Assembly (NCBI GenBank): GCA_021844425.1
Contig: JAKBTL010000030.1
Coordinates: 1-55,297 of the forward strand
Length of the DNA: 55,297 nucleotides
Source of the DNA: Actinomycetes bacterium
Lineage (GTDB): Bacteria; Actinomycetota; Acidimicrobiia; Acidimicrobiales; RAAP-2
Direction of reading: 5' to 3'
Part shown: piece after piece, positions 46,789 to 55,297 of the stretch
Layout of the letters: each line of letters begins with the position of its first letter
Numbering within the stretch: the stretch's first letter is position 1
Translations under genes and position numbers: made by a program
The notes under the pieces: model-generated
Databases searched by the model: none
What the model was told of the DNA's origin: nothing
Seen by the model: only the letters and a program-made list of their open reading frames with translations

Positions 46789-48624
46789 ATGTGCGGGATC
46801 ATCGGCGTCACCGGCGACGCGGTGGCGCTCGAGACGATCTTCGACGGCTTGCGGCGCCTCGAGTACCGCGGGTACGACTCGGCAGGCGTCGCGCTCGTCG
46901 CCGGTGGGGCACTCTGGCGAGAGCGGGCGGCCGACGGTACCCATTCGGTCGAGGACCTCGCCCGAGCGGTCGCGGGAGCGCCCCGGTCGACGACGGGGAT
47001 CGGCCACACCCGGTGGGCGACCCACGGGGCGCCGAGCGTGCAGAACGCGCACCCCCACTTCGACTGCACGGGCCGCGTGGCCCTCGTGCACAACGGGATC
47101 ATCGAGAACCACGCCGAGCTCGCCGCGCCGCTCCTCGCGCGCGGTCACGTGTTCTCGTCCGAGACCGACACCGAGGTGCTCGCGCACCTGCTCGAAGAGG
47201 AGCTGGCGCGCGGCGCTGGGCTCGCTGAGGCCATGCGCAGTACGCTCGGGAAGCTTCGCGGCGCCTTCAGCGTCGTCGCGCTCACGAGCGACGACCCCTC
47301 GCTCATCGTGGCCGGACGGCGCTCGGTGCCGCTTCTCGCCGCCCTTGGCGGGGCGAGCGGTTTCGTCGCGTCGGACGTGTCCGCGCTCTTAGGGCGCGCG
47401 GACCGGTACTTCGCCCTCGACGACGACCAGGTGGTGGAGGTGAGGCCCGCCTCGCTGCGGGTGACCACCTTGGCGGGCGGCGAGGTCGACCCGGCCGTAG
47501 TCACCGTGGACCCGACCTGGGACGTCGTGGCGGCGCAGAAGGGTGGCTTCGACGACTTCATGTCGAAGGAGATCCGCGAGCAGCCCCAGGCGATCGCCGA
47601 CACGCTCTTGGACCGCCGCTCGGCGGGCGGCTCGCTCGTGCTCGACGAGCTCCGCCTGTCGCCTGACGAGCTGCGGGCGGTCGACAAGGTGGTGGTGGTG
47701 GCGTGCGGCAGCAGCTATCACGCCGGCATGGTGGCCAAGTACGCGATCGAACGCTGGGCGCGCCTACCCACCGAGGTCGAGATCGCGAGCGAGCTGCGCT
47801 ACCGCGAGCCCGTGCTGCACGAGCGGACTCTCGTCGTCGGCGTGAGCCAGTCGGGCGAGACGCTCGACACCCTCGAGGCGCTTCGAGAGGCGCGCCGCGC
47901 TGGCGCACGCACCCTCGTCGTCTCCAACGTCGTCCACTCGACGATGGCGCGCGAGGCGGACGGCGCCGTCTACACCCGTGCGGGGCCCGAGGTGAGCGTC
48001 GCTTCCACGAAGTGCCACGTCGCGCAGATCGTCGCCTTGGAGGTGCTCGCCCTCGCCCTGGCGCAGTGGCGCGGCACCATGGGGCGTGACGCCCTCGCCG
48101 CGGCCCTCGACGCGATGCACCGGCTCCCCCGCGCGCTCTTCGAGGTGCTCGGGCGGGTGAAGGAGGTCGAGGACGTCGCCGACGTGCTCGTGGGTGCCCG
48201 TGACTTCTTCTTCCTCGGCAGGAACCTCGGCTACCCGGTCGCCCTCGAGGGAGCCCTCAAGCTGAAGGAGATCTCGTACCTGCGCGCCGAGGGCTATCCC
48301 GCCGGGGAGCTGAAGCACGGGCCGCTTGCGCTCGTCGAGCCGGGCACGGTGGTGGTCGCAGTGCTCGACCCGTTGCGCGACAAGATGCGATCGAACGTCG
48401 CCGAGGCGGCAGCGCGCGGCGCGACGGTGGTGGTCGTCACCGCCGACGACGACGCGGACCCACCCGGCGACCACGTCCTGCGCGTCCCGGCGGTCGCAGA
48501 CCCCGTGCTCGCGCCGGTCGTCGAGGTGGTCCCGCTCCAGCTGCTCGCCTACGGGCTCGCCCGCCGGCTCGGCAACGACGTCGACCGGCCGCGCAACCTC
48601 GCGAAGACGGTGACGGTCGAGTGA
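46789..48624 (+). CDS. glmS: Glucosamine-6-phosphate synthase (isomerising)
   Basis: A 611-residue enzyme, fructose-6-phosphate + glutamine to glucosamine-6-phosphate. The N-terminal Ntn glutaminase begins MCGIIGVTGD with nucleophile Cys2, then YRGYDSAGVAL and GHTRWATHGAPS. Two SIS domains follow (ACGSSYHAGMVAKYAIE, SQSGETLDTLEAL, ALKLKEISYLRAEGYPAGELKHGPLAL). The C-terminus RPRNLAKTVTVE is complete. No glmS ribozyme fits in the 10-bp upstream gap. GTGA overlap with acpS. Confidence 0.98.
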   Translation: MCGIIGVTGDAVALETIFDGLRRLEYRGYDSAGVALVAGGALWRERAADGTHSVEDLARAVAGAPRSTTGIGHTRWATHGAPSVQNAHPHFDCTGRVALVHNGIIENHAELAAPLLARGHVFSSETDTEVLAHLLEEELARGAGLAEAMRSTLGKLRGAFSVVALTSDDPSLIVAGRRSVPLLAALGGASGFVASDVSALLGRADRYFALDDDQVVEVRPASLRVTTLAGGEVDPAVVTVDPTWDVVAAQKGGFDDFMSKEIREQPQAIADTLLDRRSAGGSLVLDELRLSPDELRAVDKVVVVACGSSYHAGMVAKYAIERWARLPTEVEIASELRYREPVLHERTLVVGVSQSGETLDTLEALREARRAGARTLVVSNVVHSTMAREADGAVYTRAGPEVSVASTKCHVAQIVALEVLALALAQWRGTMGRDALAAALDAMHRLPRALFEVLGRVKEVEDVADVLVGARDFFFLGRNLGYPVALEGALKLKEISYLRAEGYPAGELKHGPLALVEPGTVVVAVLDPLRDKMRSNVAEAAARGATVVVVTADDDADPPGDHVLRVPAVADPVLAPVVEVVPLQLLAYGLARRLGNDVDRPRNLAKTVTVE

Positions 48625-48989
48625 CCGCGATCGCCGGGGTAGGCGTCGACGCGGTGGACGTCGCACGCTTCGGTGCGGTGCTCGGCCGCCGCCCGTCGGT
48701 CTCCGCACGGCTGTTCACCGACGGAGAGCGACGCGACGGCCATGACGACGTGCAGCGGCTCGCGGCGCGTTTCGCAGCCAAGGAGGCGACGATGAAGGCC
48801 CTCGGCGGAGGGATCGGCAGCGTCGGGTGGCGAGACGTCGAGGTGGTGCGGCTCGAGACCGGCGAGCCGACGCTCCGCCTCTTTGCGGGCGCGGCCGAGT
48901 TGGCGGCGCGGCGAGGGGTCGCTCGCTGGCACGTGTCGCTCACCCACACTGCGACCGTCGCGATCGCGATGGTGGTGGCCGAGGCCTGA
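48621..48989 (+). CDS. acpS: Holo-[acyl-carrier-protein] synthase
   Basis: A 122-residue 4'-phosphopantetheinyl transferase that activates acyl carrier protein. GVGVDAVDVARF has the Mg2+ Asp and RFAAKEATMKALG the second ligand Glu; WHVSLTHTATVAIAMVV is the C-terminal strand. GTG 48621 overlaps the glmS stop. Normal length. Confidence 0.95.
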   Translation: MTAIAGVGVDAVDVARFGAVLGRRPSVSARLFTDGERRDGHDDVQRLAARFAAKEATMKALGGGIGSVGWRDVEVVRLETGEPTLRLFAGAAELAARRGVARWHVSLTHTATVAIAMVVAEA

Positions 48990-48991
48990 CC

Positions 48992-50386
48992 GTGCGCCCC
49001 GTCGTCACCGTCGCCGAGATGCGCGCGGCAGACGCGGCAGCACCCGTGCCCGAGGAGACCCTGGTCCGCCGCGCCGGCACCGCGGCCGCCGTCGCGGCCC
49101 TCCGGATGCTCCGGGGTGCCTACGCGCGCCGCGTCGTGGTCGTGGCGGGCAAGGGCAACAACGGCGCCGACGGCCGCGTGGCGGCGGAGCTGCTCGGGCG
49201 TCGGGGCGCGCGGGTGACCGTGGTGGGTCCCGGCGCGCCGATCGGGGACTGCGACCTCGTGGTCGACGCGGCGCTGGGCACGGGGCTGCGCGGCCCCTAC
49301 GAGGCGCCGTCGCCTCCCGCAGGCGCCGAGGTGCTCGCCGTGGACATCCCCTCGGGCGTGGACGGCGACACGGGGGCAGCGCCCGGCCGGCCGATGTCCG
49401 CGACCCGCACGGTGACCTTCGGGGCGTTGAAGCCGGGGCTCTTGCAGGGCGACGGCCCGCGCTTTGCCGGGGAGGTGGAGGTGGCGGACATCGGTCTCGG
49501 GGAGATCGCGGCCCGGATCTCGCTCATGGAGGACGCCGACCTCGGCCGGCTCGTGCCCCGCCGCCCCCCTGAGACGCACAAGTGGGCGACCGCCGTCTGC
49601 GTCGTGGCGGGATCGACCGGCATGGAGGGCGCGGCGGCGCTCGCCGCTCGGGGCGCGTCTCGAGCGGGAGCCGGCATGGTGCGGCTCGGGGTCCCCGGCA
49701 GCGCCGACGCCACAGGGTTCGGCCAATGGCCAGGGGAGGCGGTGCGGTTCGCGCTGCCGTCGAGCGGCTGGGCGGAAGAGGTGCTCGGGGTGCTCGAGCG
49801 CTGCCGCGCGCTCGTGATCGGCCCCGGGCTCGGACGGGCCGCGGCCACGGTGGACGACGTCCGCGCGGTGGTCGGGCGCGCCCGAGTGCCGGTGGTCGTC
49901 GACGCGGACGCGCTCTTCGCGCTCGGCGACGCGGCGTCGGCGCGCCGGGTCGTCGCTGGCGATCGGCCCGTCGTGGTGACGCCGCACGACGGGGAGTACG
50001 AGCGCCTTGCCGGTGCTCCGCCCGGGCCCGACCGCATCGCGGCGGCTCGGCGCCTCGCCAGAGCGCTCGGGGCAGTCGTCCTGGTGAAGGGGTCGCTCAC
50101 GGCGGTCGCCTCGCCCTCCGAGGAGGTGCGGCTCTCATCGGCCGGCAGCTCGCGGCTGGCGACCGCGGGCACCGGCGACGTGCTGTCAGGGGTGATCGGC
50201 GCCTTCCTCGCGCGTGGCGTGGCTCCGGTCGAGGCCGGGGCGCTCGCTGCGCACGTGCACGGGCGCGGCGCGTCGGACGGGCCCGCCGAGGGGCTCGTCG
50301 CCGTCGACCTTCCCGAGCTCATCTCGGTGCGCCTGTCTCGAGCGATGGACCCGGCCGCTCGTGGCGCGGAGCGCGGTGATGGCTGA
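48992..50386 (+). CDS. nnr: Bifunctional NAD(P)HX epimerase/dehydratase
   Basis: A 464-residue repair enzyme for hydrated NADH and NADPH. Residues 1-175 are the epimerase (YjeF-N) domain with AGKGNNGADGRVAAELL and DIPSGVDGDTG; it is compact, shorter than usual between these motifs. The C-terminal ribokinase-like dehydratase has THKWATAVCVVAGS, RALVIGPGLGR, VTPHDGEYERL and TAGTGDVLSGVIGAFLARG. GTG 48992 is 2 bases after acpS; the longer frame overlaps acpS and is rejected. This acpS-nnr-alr order is widespread. Confidence 0.95.
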   Translation: MRPVVTVAEMRAADAAAPVPEETLVRRAGTAAAVAALRMLRGAYARRVVVVAGKGNNGADGRVAAELLGRRGARVTVVGPGAPIGDCDLVVDAALGTGLRGPYEAPSPPAGAEVLAVDIPSGVDGDTGAAPGRPMSATRTVTFGALKPGLLQGDGPRFAGEVEVADIGLGEIAARISLMEDADLGRLVPRRPPETHKWATAVCVVAGSTGMEGAAALAARGASRAGAGMVRLGVPGSADATGFGQWPGEAVRFALPSSGWAEEVLGVLERCRALVIGPGLGRAAATVDDVRAVVGRARVPVVVDADALFALGDAASARRVVAGDRPVVVTPHDGEYERLAGAPPGPDRIAAARRLARALGAVVLVKGSLTAVASPSEEVRLSSAGSSRLATAGTGDVLSGVIGAFLARGVAPVEAGALAAHVHGRGASDGPAEGLVAVDLPELISVRLSRAMDPAARGAERGDG

Positions 50387-51542
50387 GGGCCGCACCCGCG
50401 CGGCCTGGGTGGAGGTCGACCTCGACGCGCTGGCGCACAACGTCGCCGTCCTCGCGCGCCGTGCCGCGCCCGCGGCACTGTGCGCCGTCGTGAAGGCGGA
50501 CGCCTACGGGCACGGCGCGGTGCAGGTCGCGCGCACGGCGCTCGCATCGGGCGCAGCGGGTCTCGCGGTCGCCATCGTCGACGAAGGCCTGGAGCTGCGC
50601 GAGCACGGCATCGACGCTCCGGTGCTCGTCCTCTCGGAGGTGGGGCCCGACGCCGCTGAGGTCCTCGTGCGCGCCCGGCTCACCGCGACCGTGGCGACGC
50701 GTCAGGGGATGGAGGCACTGGCTGGGTCAGCCAGGCGTGCCGGTACGCGGGCGAGGGTGCACGTGAAGGTGGACACCGGCATGCACCGTGCGGGCGTCGC
50801 GCCCGAGGAGGCGCCGGCGCTCGTCCATGCGGCCGCAGAAGAGCCAGCGCTGCGGGTCGAGGCGGTGTGGACCCACCTCGCCGTGGCGGACGGCACGACC
50901 GCGGACGACCGGGCGTTCACCGCGCTCCAGCTCGAGCGTTTCGACGAGGTCGTCGCCGCCTTGGCGCCGCGGCCGCGCCTCCTGCACGCCGCCAACACCG
51001 CCGGGGCGGTCGCGTGGCCCGCCGCCCGGTACGACATGGTCCGCTGCGGCATCGGCCTGTACGGCTGCGCGCCGGCGCCCGCGATGGCGTCGGAGGGAGG
51101 CGAGGTTGCCGCCGTGCTCACTTCGTTGCGGCCGGTCCTCTCGCTGAAAGCTCGCGTCAGCTCCGTGCGGGAGCTCGACGCCGGCGAGCGCCCCTCCTAC
51201 GGACGACGGCGCGCGCTGCCGGAGCGGGGGGTCGTCGCGACCGTCCCCGTCGGCTACGCCGACGGCGTACCCCGGCGCCTCTTCGACACGGGGTCTCCGG
51301 TCCTCGTCGGCGGCCGGCGCCGGCCGCTCGCAGGTACCGTCACCATGGACCAGCTCATGGTCGACTGCGGCCCGAGCGCGGCGGTGTCACCGGGCGACGA
51401 GGTCGTGCTGATCGGCCGCCAAGGCGACGAGGAGATCGGCGCAGGGGACTGGGCGCGGCTGCTCGGCACGATCTCCTACGAGGTCCTCTGCGGCATCGGG
51501 CCGCGCCTGCCGCGCGTCTACTGCGGCGCGGGCGCTCGGTGA
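50379..51542 (+). CDS. alr: Alanine racemase
   Basis: A 387-residue PLP enzyme making D-alanine for peptidoglycan. Lys39 in CAVVKADAYGHG holds PLP; HVKVDTGMHRAGV, MVRCGIGLYG, PSYGRRRAL (catalytic Tyr) and VPVGYADGVPRR are conserved. ATG 50379 overlaps the nnr stop by 8 bases; GTG 50376 is an alternative. The stop overlaps the next start (GTGA). Confidence 0.97.
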   Translation: MAEGRTRAAWVEVDLDALAHNVAVLARRAAPAALCAVVKADAYGHGAVQVARTALASGAAGLAVAIVDEGLELREHGIDAPVLVLSEVGPDAAEVLVRARLTATVATRQGMEALAGSARRAGTRARVHVKVDTGMHRAGVAPEEAPALVHAAAEEPALRVEAVWTHLAVADGTTADDRAFTALQLERFDEVVAALAPRPRLLHAANTAGAVAWPAARYDMVRCGIGLYGCAPAPAMASEGGEVAAVLTSLRPVLSLKARVSSVRELDAGERPSYGRRRALPERGVVATVPVGYADGVPRRLFDTGSPVLVGGRRRPLAGTVTMDQLMVDCGPSAAVSPGDEVVLIGRQGDEEIGAGDWARLLGTISYEVLCGIGPRLPRVYCGAGAR

Positions 51543-52492
51543 GGCTCGGGCGCGCGGCAGCCGTCGGGGTAGGGGCGGCAGGCGGGGGAGCGCTCTACCT
51601 CCTCGAGCGGGCGGCGGCCGCGCGCTGGAGGGTGGGCGCCGAGGAGCTCGTGGCCGCCGGGCTGGCGTTGCCTCCGGACATCCGCCATCACTTCGTCTCG
51701 ACGAGTGACGGTGGCCGCGTCCATGCGGTCGAGCGCGGGGCGGGGCCGACGACGGTGCTCGTGCACGGCATCATGCTCGGGGTCGCGGCCTGGGCGCGAC
51801 AGCTGCACACCCTTCCCGGTCGCGTGATCGCGGTGAGCCAGCGGGGCCACGGCCAGTCGTGTGCGGGGGCCGATGGCTTCAGCTTCGATCGGCTTGCCGC
51901 GGACTTGAGCGAGGTCCTCGAGGTCCTCGACGTGCGCGACGCAGCCCTCGTCGGGCACTCGATGGGCGGAATGATCGCGCAGCTCCTCGCGCTGAGCGAC
52001 CCTGACCTCTCGAGGCGCGTTCGCGAGCTCGTGCTCGTCGCGACGGCCCCCGGTCCGATCGTCCCCTCGCCCCTCTCGGGGCTCTCGGGGCTCTTGGGCG
52101 CCGCGGCGGTGGGGGCGCTCGCCGGCGCGGAGCGCAGCGGCCGCGGGCCCCTGCCGAGGTCGGCGACTCGCTGGGCGGCCAGGATGGCGTTCGGAGTGTC
52201 GCCCTCGCCGCCCGACTTGGAGCTGCTCCGCCAGATGCTCGACGCGATGTCGCCCCGGGCCCTCGCCGCGCTGGTCCCCCACCTCGTCTCCTTCGACGTC
52301 CGCGGCCGGCTGGGGGCGCTCTCGCTGCCGGTGCACGTGGTGGCGGGGAGCAGTGACGTGCTCACGCCGCCGCATACAGCCCGGGCGATCGTCGAGCGCG
52401 TGCCACGAGCGCGTCTCACCCTGCTTGCGGGGTGCGGCCACATGGTGATGCTCGAGCGTCCCGACGCGTTGCGCGTCCTTTTGACCAGGTGA
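51539..52492 (+). CDS. Alpha/beta-fold hydrolase
   Basis: A 317-residue alpha/beta hydrolase. An N-terminal hydrophobic segment (AAAVGVGAAGGGALYLLE) may anchor it to the membrane. VLVHGIMLG is the oxyanion-hole region, GHSMGGM the nucleophile elbow, GSSDVLTPP the acid Asp and GCGHMVMLE the His. The central VSFDVRGRLGALSLPVHVVAG fits the fold. The substrate is unknown; esterases and lipases of this kind often sit between alr and tsaE in actinobacteria. GTG 51539 is coupled to alr. Confidence 0.88.
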   Translation: MRLGRAAAVGVGAAGGGALYLLERAAAARWRVGAEELVAAGLALPPDIRHHFVSTSDGGRVHAVERGAGPTTVLVHGIMLGVAAWARQLHTLPGRVIAVSQRGHGQSCAGADGFSFDRLAADLSEVLEVLDVRDAALVGHSMGGMIAQLLALSDPDLSRRVRELVLVATAPGPIVPSPLSGLSGLLGAAAVGALAGAERSGRGPLPRSATRWAARMAFGVSPSPPDLELLRQMLDAMSPRALAALVPHLVSFDVRGRLGALSLPVHVVAGSSDVLTPPHTARAIVERVPRARLTLLAGCGHMVMLERPDALRVLLTR

Positions 52493-52553
52493 CGTGCGCC
52501 TGGCCGCGCGCTCGGACCATCAGGTCGTCGCAGGCCGGCGGTAGCATCCGAGG

Positions 52554-53678
52554 ATGGCGCATCCCGAGGCAGGCGCGCGTGAGAAGGGTGCGCGTGAGAT
52601 GCTCGCGCGCCTGCGCGACGACGCACTCGGGTGCACGCGCTGCGGCCTCGCCGACGGGCGCACCCAGGTCGTCTTCGGCGTCGGGAGCCCCTCGGCGGAC
52701 CTCATGTTCGTGGGCGAAGGCCCCGGGAGGGACGAGGACCTCCAGGGAGAGCCGTTCGTGGGGAGGTCGGGGAAGCTCCTCGACCTCCTCATGCGCCAGG
52801 AGATCGGCGTCGAGCGTGACGAGTGCTACATCGCGAACGTGGTGATGTGCCTCGCAGCTGACGCGCTCGTCCAGCTGGGCGACGGTTCCTGGGAGCGCAT
52901 CGGCGAGCTCGTCCGTCGCCGGTACGGCGGGACCGTCAGCTGCGTCGACGCCCGCGGCAGGATCGTCGAGCGACGCGTCGTCGGCTGGCACGAGTCGCCC
53001 CTCGGCGGCCGGAGCGTCTTTCGCCTCACGTACCGGGGCGCTGAGCGGACCGGAGCCGCCGAGGCCACTGTCGACGCCACCGGCGACCACGAGGTCTTGA
53101 CCGAGCAGGGATGGACGCCCGTCGACCGCCTCGTGCCCGGGGTGAGGATCGCCACCGGCCAGGGACCCGCAGCGACGGTGGAGCGGGGGCACGTCAGCTT
53201 CGACCCCTCGAGCACCGAGAAGCTGGCTCGGGCGAGTGATCGACTGGCCGTCACGCAGTACGACGAGGCGGTCGTGGAGGAGCTCCCACCTGCTGGTGCA
53301 GACACGACCGTCTACTGCATCGACGTTGAAGATACCCACAACTTCGTCACGGCAGGCGGGGTCGTGCACAATTGCCGGCCGCCTGGGAACAGGGACCCTC
53401 TTCCCGCGGAGATCGACGCGTGTCGGCCGTACCTCGAGCGCCAGATCGAGCTCGTGTCCCCGAAGGTGGTCGTGACGCTGGGCAACTTCGCGACGAAGAC
53501 GCTGCTCGAGACCACCGAGGGGATCCGGCGCGTGCGCGGTCGCGTCTACCCGTTCCGAGGGATGCGCCTGGTCCCCACCTACCACCCGGCTGCGGCGCTA
53601 CGCGGCGGCGGCGAGGTCGTCGCCGAGATGCGAGCGGACTTCGTACGCGCGAAGTCCGTGCTCAGCGCCTCGCGATGA
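52554..53678 (+). CDS. Family-4 uracil-DNA glycosylase precursor containing an intein
   Basis: A 374-residue precursor: N-extein 1-98, intein 99-273, C-extein 274-374. The spliced 199-residue enzyme matches the size of Fe-S family-4 uracil-DNA glycosylases, which excise uracil from DNA. Motifs are [20 protein letters not shown] (54-73) and [10 protein letters not shown] with His344. Cluster cysteines are C27, C30, C274 and C290 ([21 protein letters not shown]). The intein interrupts NVV(K)-CRPPG just before C274. Residue 98 is Met where relatives usually have Lys. It lies between the hydrolase and tsaE. Confidence 0.95.
   Translation: MAHPEAGAREKGAREMLARLRDDALGCTRCGLADGRTQVVFGVGSPSADLMFVGEGPGRDEDLQGEPFVGRSGKLLDLLMRQEIGVERDECYIANVVMCLAADALVQLGDGSWERIGELVRRRYGGTVSCVDARGRIVERRVVGWHESPLGGRSVFRLTYRGAERTGAAEATVDATGDHEVLTEQGWTPVDRLVPGVRIATGQGPAATVERGHVSFDPSSTEKLARASDRLAVTQYDEAVVEELPPAGADTTVYCIDVEDTHNFVTAGGVVHNCRPPGNRDPLPAEIDACRPYLERQIELVSPKVVVTLGNFATKTLLETTEGIRRVRGRVYPFRGMRLVPTYHPAAALRGGGEVVAEMRADFVRAKSVLSASR
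52848..53372 (+). mobile_element. Mini-intein within the uracil-DNA glycosylase gene
   Basis: A 175-residue in-frame intein. Block A starts with Cys1 ([15 protein letters not shown]), block B holds the TxxH motif TGDH (intein residues 78-81), block F is [12 protein letters not shown] (155-166), and block G ends GGVVHN with penultimate His174 and Asn175, followed by Cys+1 of the host. These are all residues of a class 1 splicing domain. The stretch between blocks B and F is only about 70 residues and has no LAGLIDADG or HNH endonuclease, so it is a non-mobile mini-intein, possibly after loss of the endonuclease. Confidence 0.95.
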
Positions 53679-53699
53679 CGGCGGGCGCTGAGGGCTGAC

Positions 53700-54176
53700 G
53701 TGGGCTGGTCGTTGCGCGTGTGCTCGGCGTCACCCGACGCCACGCGCGAGCTGGCCGCGCGCCTCGCCGGCGTCGCACGCCGCGGCGACGTCATTGTGCT
53801 CCGAGGGCCGCTCGGAGCCGGTAAGACCACGTTCGCGCAGGGCTTCGCGCGCGGCCTCGGCGTCGGGGGGCCGGTCACGAGCCCTACGTTCACCCTCGTC
53901 CGGCAGTACCCGTGCGCGCTCGGCCAGCTCGTCCATGTCGATGTCTACCGCTTGGACCGCCTCGCGGAGGTGGCCGACCTGGGCCTGGCGGACCTCGTCG
54001 AGGACGGGGTCGCACTCGTCGAGTGGGGTGACGTGGCGCGCCCCGCGCTCGGAGCGGTGACCTGGACGGTCTCCATCGATGGGCCGGGAGGTGGCGACGA
54101 CGACCGCGTCGTCACGGTGAGCGGCGAGGACGAGACGCGCCGCGGCGAGGTCGCGGCAGCCCTCGGCGCGCGATGA
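53700..54176 (+). CDS. tsaE: tRNA t6A biosynthesis ATPase TsaE
   Basis: A 158-residue P-loop ATPase that works with TsaB and TsaD to make N6-threonylcarbamoyladenosine at tRNA A37. The Walker A is GPLGAGKTT (36-44); TSPTFTLVRQY and LVHVDVYRLDRL are family features, with VALVEWGDVA near the end. GTG 53700 is the start. It precedes tsaB. Confidence 0.95.
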   Translation: MGWSLRVCSASPDATRELAARLAGVARRGDVIVLRGPLGAGKTTFAQGFARGLGVGGPVTSPTFTLVRQYPCALGQLVHVDVYRLDRLAEVADLGLADLVEDGVALVEWGDVARPALGAVTWTVSIDGPGGGDDDRVVTVSGEDETRRGEVAAALGAR

Positions 54177-54189
54177 CGGGAGGCACGTG

Positions 54190-54864
54190 ATGCTGCTCGG
54201 GATCGAGACCGCAGCCGGTCTCGTCGGCGTCGCCCTCGCCGACGCGGACCGGCCGCTCGCCGGGGTGTGGCTGCGCGGCGACCGCCGCCACGCCGAGGCG
54301 CTGGCACCGGCGATCGACCACGTCCTCTCGCAGGCGGGGGCGGCGCTCGGCGACGTCGACGCGATCGCCGTCGACGTGGGTCCCGGGCTCTTCACCGGGC
54401 TGCGAGTGGGCGTCGCGACGGCCCAGGGTCTCGCAGAAGGCCTCGGCGTCGGGGTGGTCGAGGTGACGAGCGTGGAGGTGCTGGCGCAGGAGGCGTACGG
54501 CTGCGGCTGGGACGGGCCGGTCGCAGCCGTCGTCGACGCCCGTCGCGGCGAGGTGTTCTTCGCACGCTGCGCCGGACCGGGCACACGGGTCCAGGCGCCC
54601 TCGCGACGGACGCCCTCGGCCCTTGCAGAAGAGCTCGCCTCGGAGCCCGGCACGCTCGTCGTCGGGACCGGGGCGCAGCGGTACGCGACCGTCTTCGCCG
54701 GCGCCGGCCTGAAGGTCGCGGGCATCGCCGAGCCCTCGCCCCGCGTCCTCGTCGAGATCGCCGCCGGTAGGCTTGCCGCAGGCGCGGCGCAGGTGCCGCC
54801 GGCCGCGGTGCGACCCGTGTACCTGCGAGAAGCCGACGCCCGGATCCACTGGGTGCAGCGGTGA
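54190..54864 (+). CDS. tsaB: tRNA t6A biosynthesis protein TsaB
   Basis: A 224-residue ASKHA-fold protein that scaffolds TsaD. LLGIETAAGLVGVAL opens it; VDVGPGLFTGLRVGVATAQGLAEGLG is the signature. The C-terminus AVRPVYLRE is standard. ATG 54190 has GGGAGG at 54178-54183 with 6-base spacing, better than GTG 54187. The stop overlaps rimI (GTGA). Confidence 0.95.
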   Translation: MLLGIETAAGLVGVALADADRPLAGVWLRGDRRHAEALAPAIDHVLSQAGAALGDVDAIAVDVGPGLFTGLRVGVATAQGLAEGLGVGVVEVTSVEVLAQEAYGCGWDGPVAAVVDARRGEVFFARCAGPGTRVQAPSRRTPSALAEELASEPGTLVVGTGAQRYATVFAGAGLKVAGIAEPSPRVLVEIAAGRLAAGAAQVPPAAVRPVYLREADARIHWVQR

Positions 54865-55297
54865 TCGAGCTCGTGCGCATGCGCCGGCGCGACCTGCGGT
54901 GGGTCACGGCCGTCGAGCAGGTGGTCTTCCCGGAGCCGTGGAGCCACGCGGTGTTCGTCTCGGAGCTCTCCCAGAGGAAGGGCCGGGCGTACCGGGTCGC
55001 GCGCATCGGCAAGGAGATGGTGGGCTACGTGGGGCTCATGTTCGTAGAAGAGGAGGCGCACGTGACGACGGTGGCCGTCGCTCCCGAGCACCAAGGGCAG
55101 GGCATCGGGACCCAGATCATGCTCGGCGCCTTGCGCATCGCTCAGGAGCAGGGCGCCCGCCACGTCTCCCTGGAGGTCGCCGTCGGCAACGAGCGCGCGC
55201 AGGCGCTCTACCGCCGTTTCGGGTTCGTCCCCGTCGGCATCCGGAGGGGCTACTACCAGCTCGTCGGGGAGGACGCCTACGTCATGTGGGCCTACGA
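54861..55297 (+). CDS. rimI: Ribosomal protein S18 alanine N-acetyltransferase RimI, partial
   Basis: A GNAT enzyme cut by the window end after 145 codons. It has the RimI pattern: MRRRDLRWVTAVEQVVFPEPWSHAVFVSEL, VTTVAVAPEHQGQGIGTQIM (acetyl-CoA loop), LEVAVGNERAQALYRRFGFVPVGIRRGYY and EDAYVMW. GTG 54861 overlaps the tsaB stop. In this neighbourhood tsaD usually follows, completing tsaE-tsaB-rimI-tsaD. Confidence 0.92.
   Translation, partial: MIELVRMRRRDLRWVTAVEQVVFPEPWSHAVFVSELSQRKGRAYRVARIGKEMVGYVGLMFVEEEAHVTTVAVAPEHQGQGIGTQIMLGALRIAQEQGARHVSLEVAVGNERAQALYRRFGFVPVGIRRGYYQLVGEDAYVMWAY

Overview
The window is GC-rich chromosomal DNA from an actinomycete-type bacterium (phylum Actinomycetota). 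The RNA polymerase beta' subunit carries the long coiled-coil insert (about residues 148-245) typical of actinobacterial RpoC. There is an MptB-type polyprenol-phosphomannose-dependent mannosyltransferase, S14 is the zinc (type Z) form, and GTG and TTG starts are very common. A deep lineage such as Acidimicrobiia is plausible, but that is inference; no rRNA gene is present to decide it.

Region 1 (about 1-9950) is accessory. It holds an HxlR regulator divergent from a doxX / DUF5519 / VOC-dioxygenase mini-operon; a decayed PAS-EAL signalling gene; a sulfide:quinone oxidoreductase; and a two-gene minus-strand operon in which a MarR-type regulator fused to a SAM methyltransferase through a His-rich repeat linker is translationally coupled to an MFS drug exporter. 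An MptB-like glycosyltransferase and a GNAT acetyltransferase end this region.

Region 2 (about 10000-22520) is the classical cluster tRNA-Thr, tRNA-Met, rpmG, tRNA-Trp, secE, nusG, rplK, rplA, rplJ, rplL, rpoB, rpoC, with a likely L10 leader before rplJ and a promoter plus a 15-bp repeat tract before rpoB.

Region 3 (about 22660-45450) joins the str, S10, spc and alpha operons in one co-directional run: rpsL to tuf, rpsJ to rpsQ, rplN to map, infA to rplQ, then truA, rplM and rpsI. Many neighbours overlap by 1-4 bases (ATGA, GTGA, TAATG), which indicates translational coupling. Likely internal promoters lie before rpsL, rplC, infA and rplM.

Region 4 (about 45459-55297) continues on the same strand with envelope and housekeeping genes: glmM, glmS, acpS, NAD(P)HX repair, alanine racemase, an alpha/beta hydrolase, an intein-split family-4 uracil-DNA glycosylase, tsaE, tsaB and a partial rimI.

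The strongest points for follow-up are: the 175-residue mini-intein inserted directly before an Fe-S ligand cysteine of the uracil-DNA glycosylase; the MarR-methyltransferase fusion with its perfect 18-bp palindrome and coupled exporter; infA and truA genes that appear to start with CTG; a Met in the normally conserved DCPGH motif of EF-Tu; and a recurrent pattern of low-complexity tails on otherwise universal ribosomal proteins.
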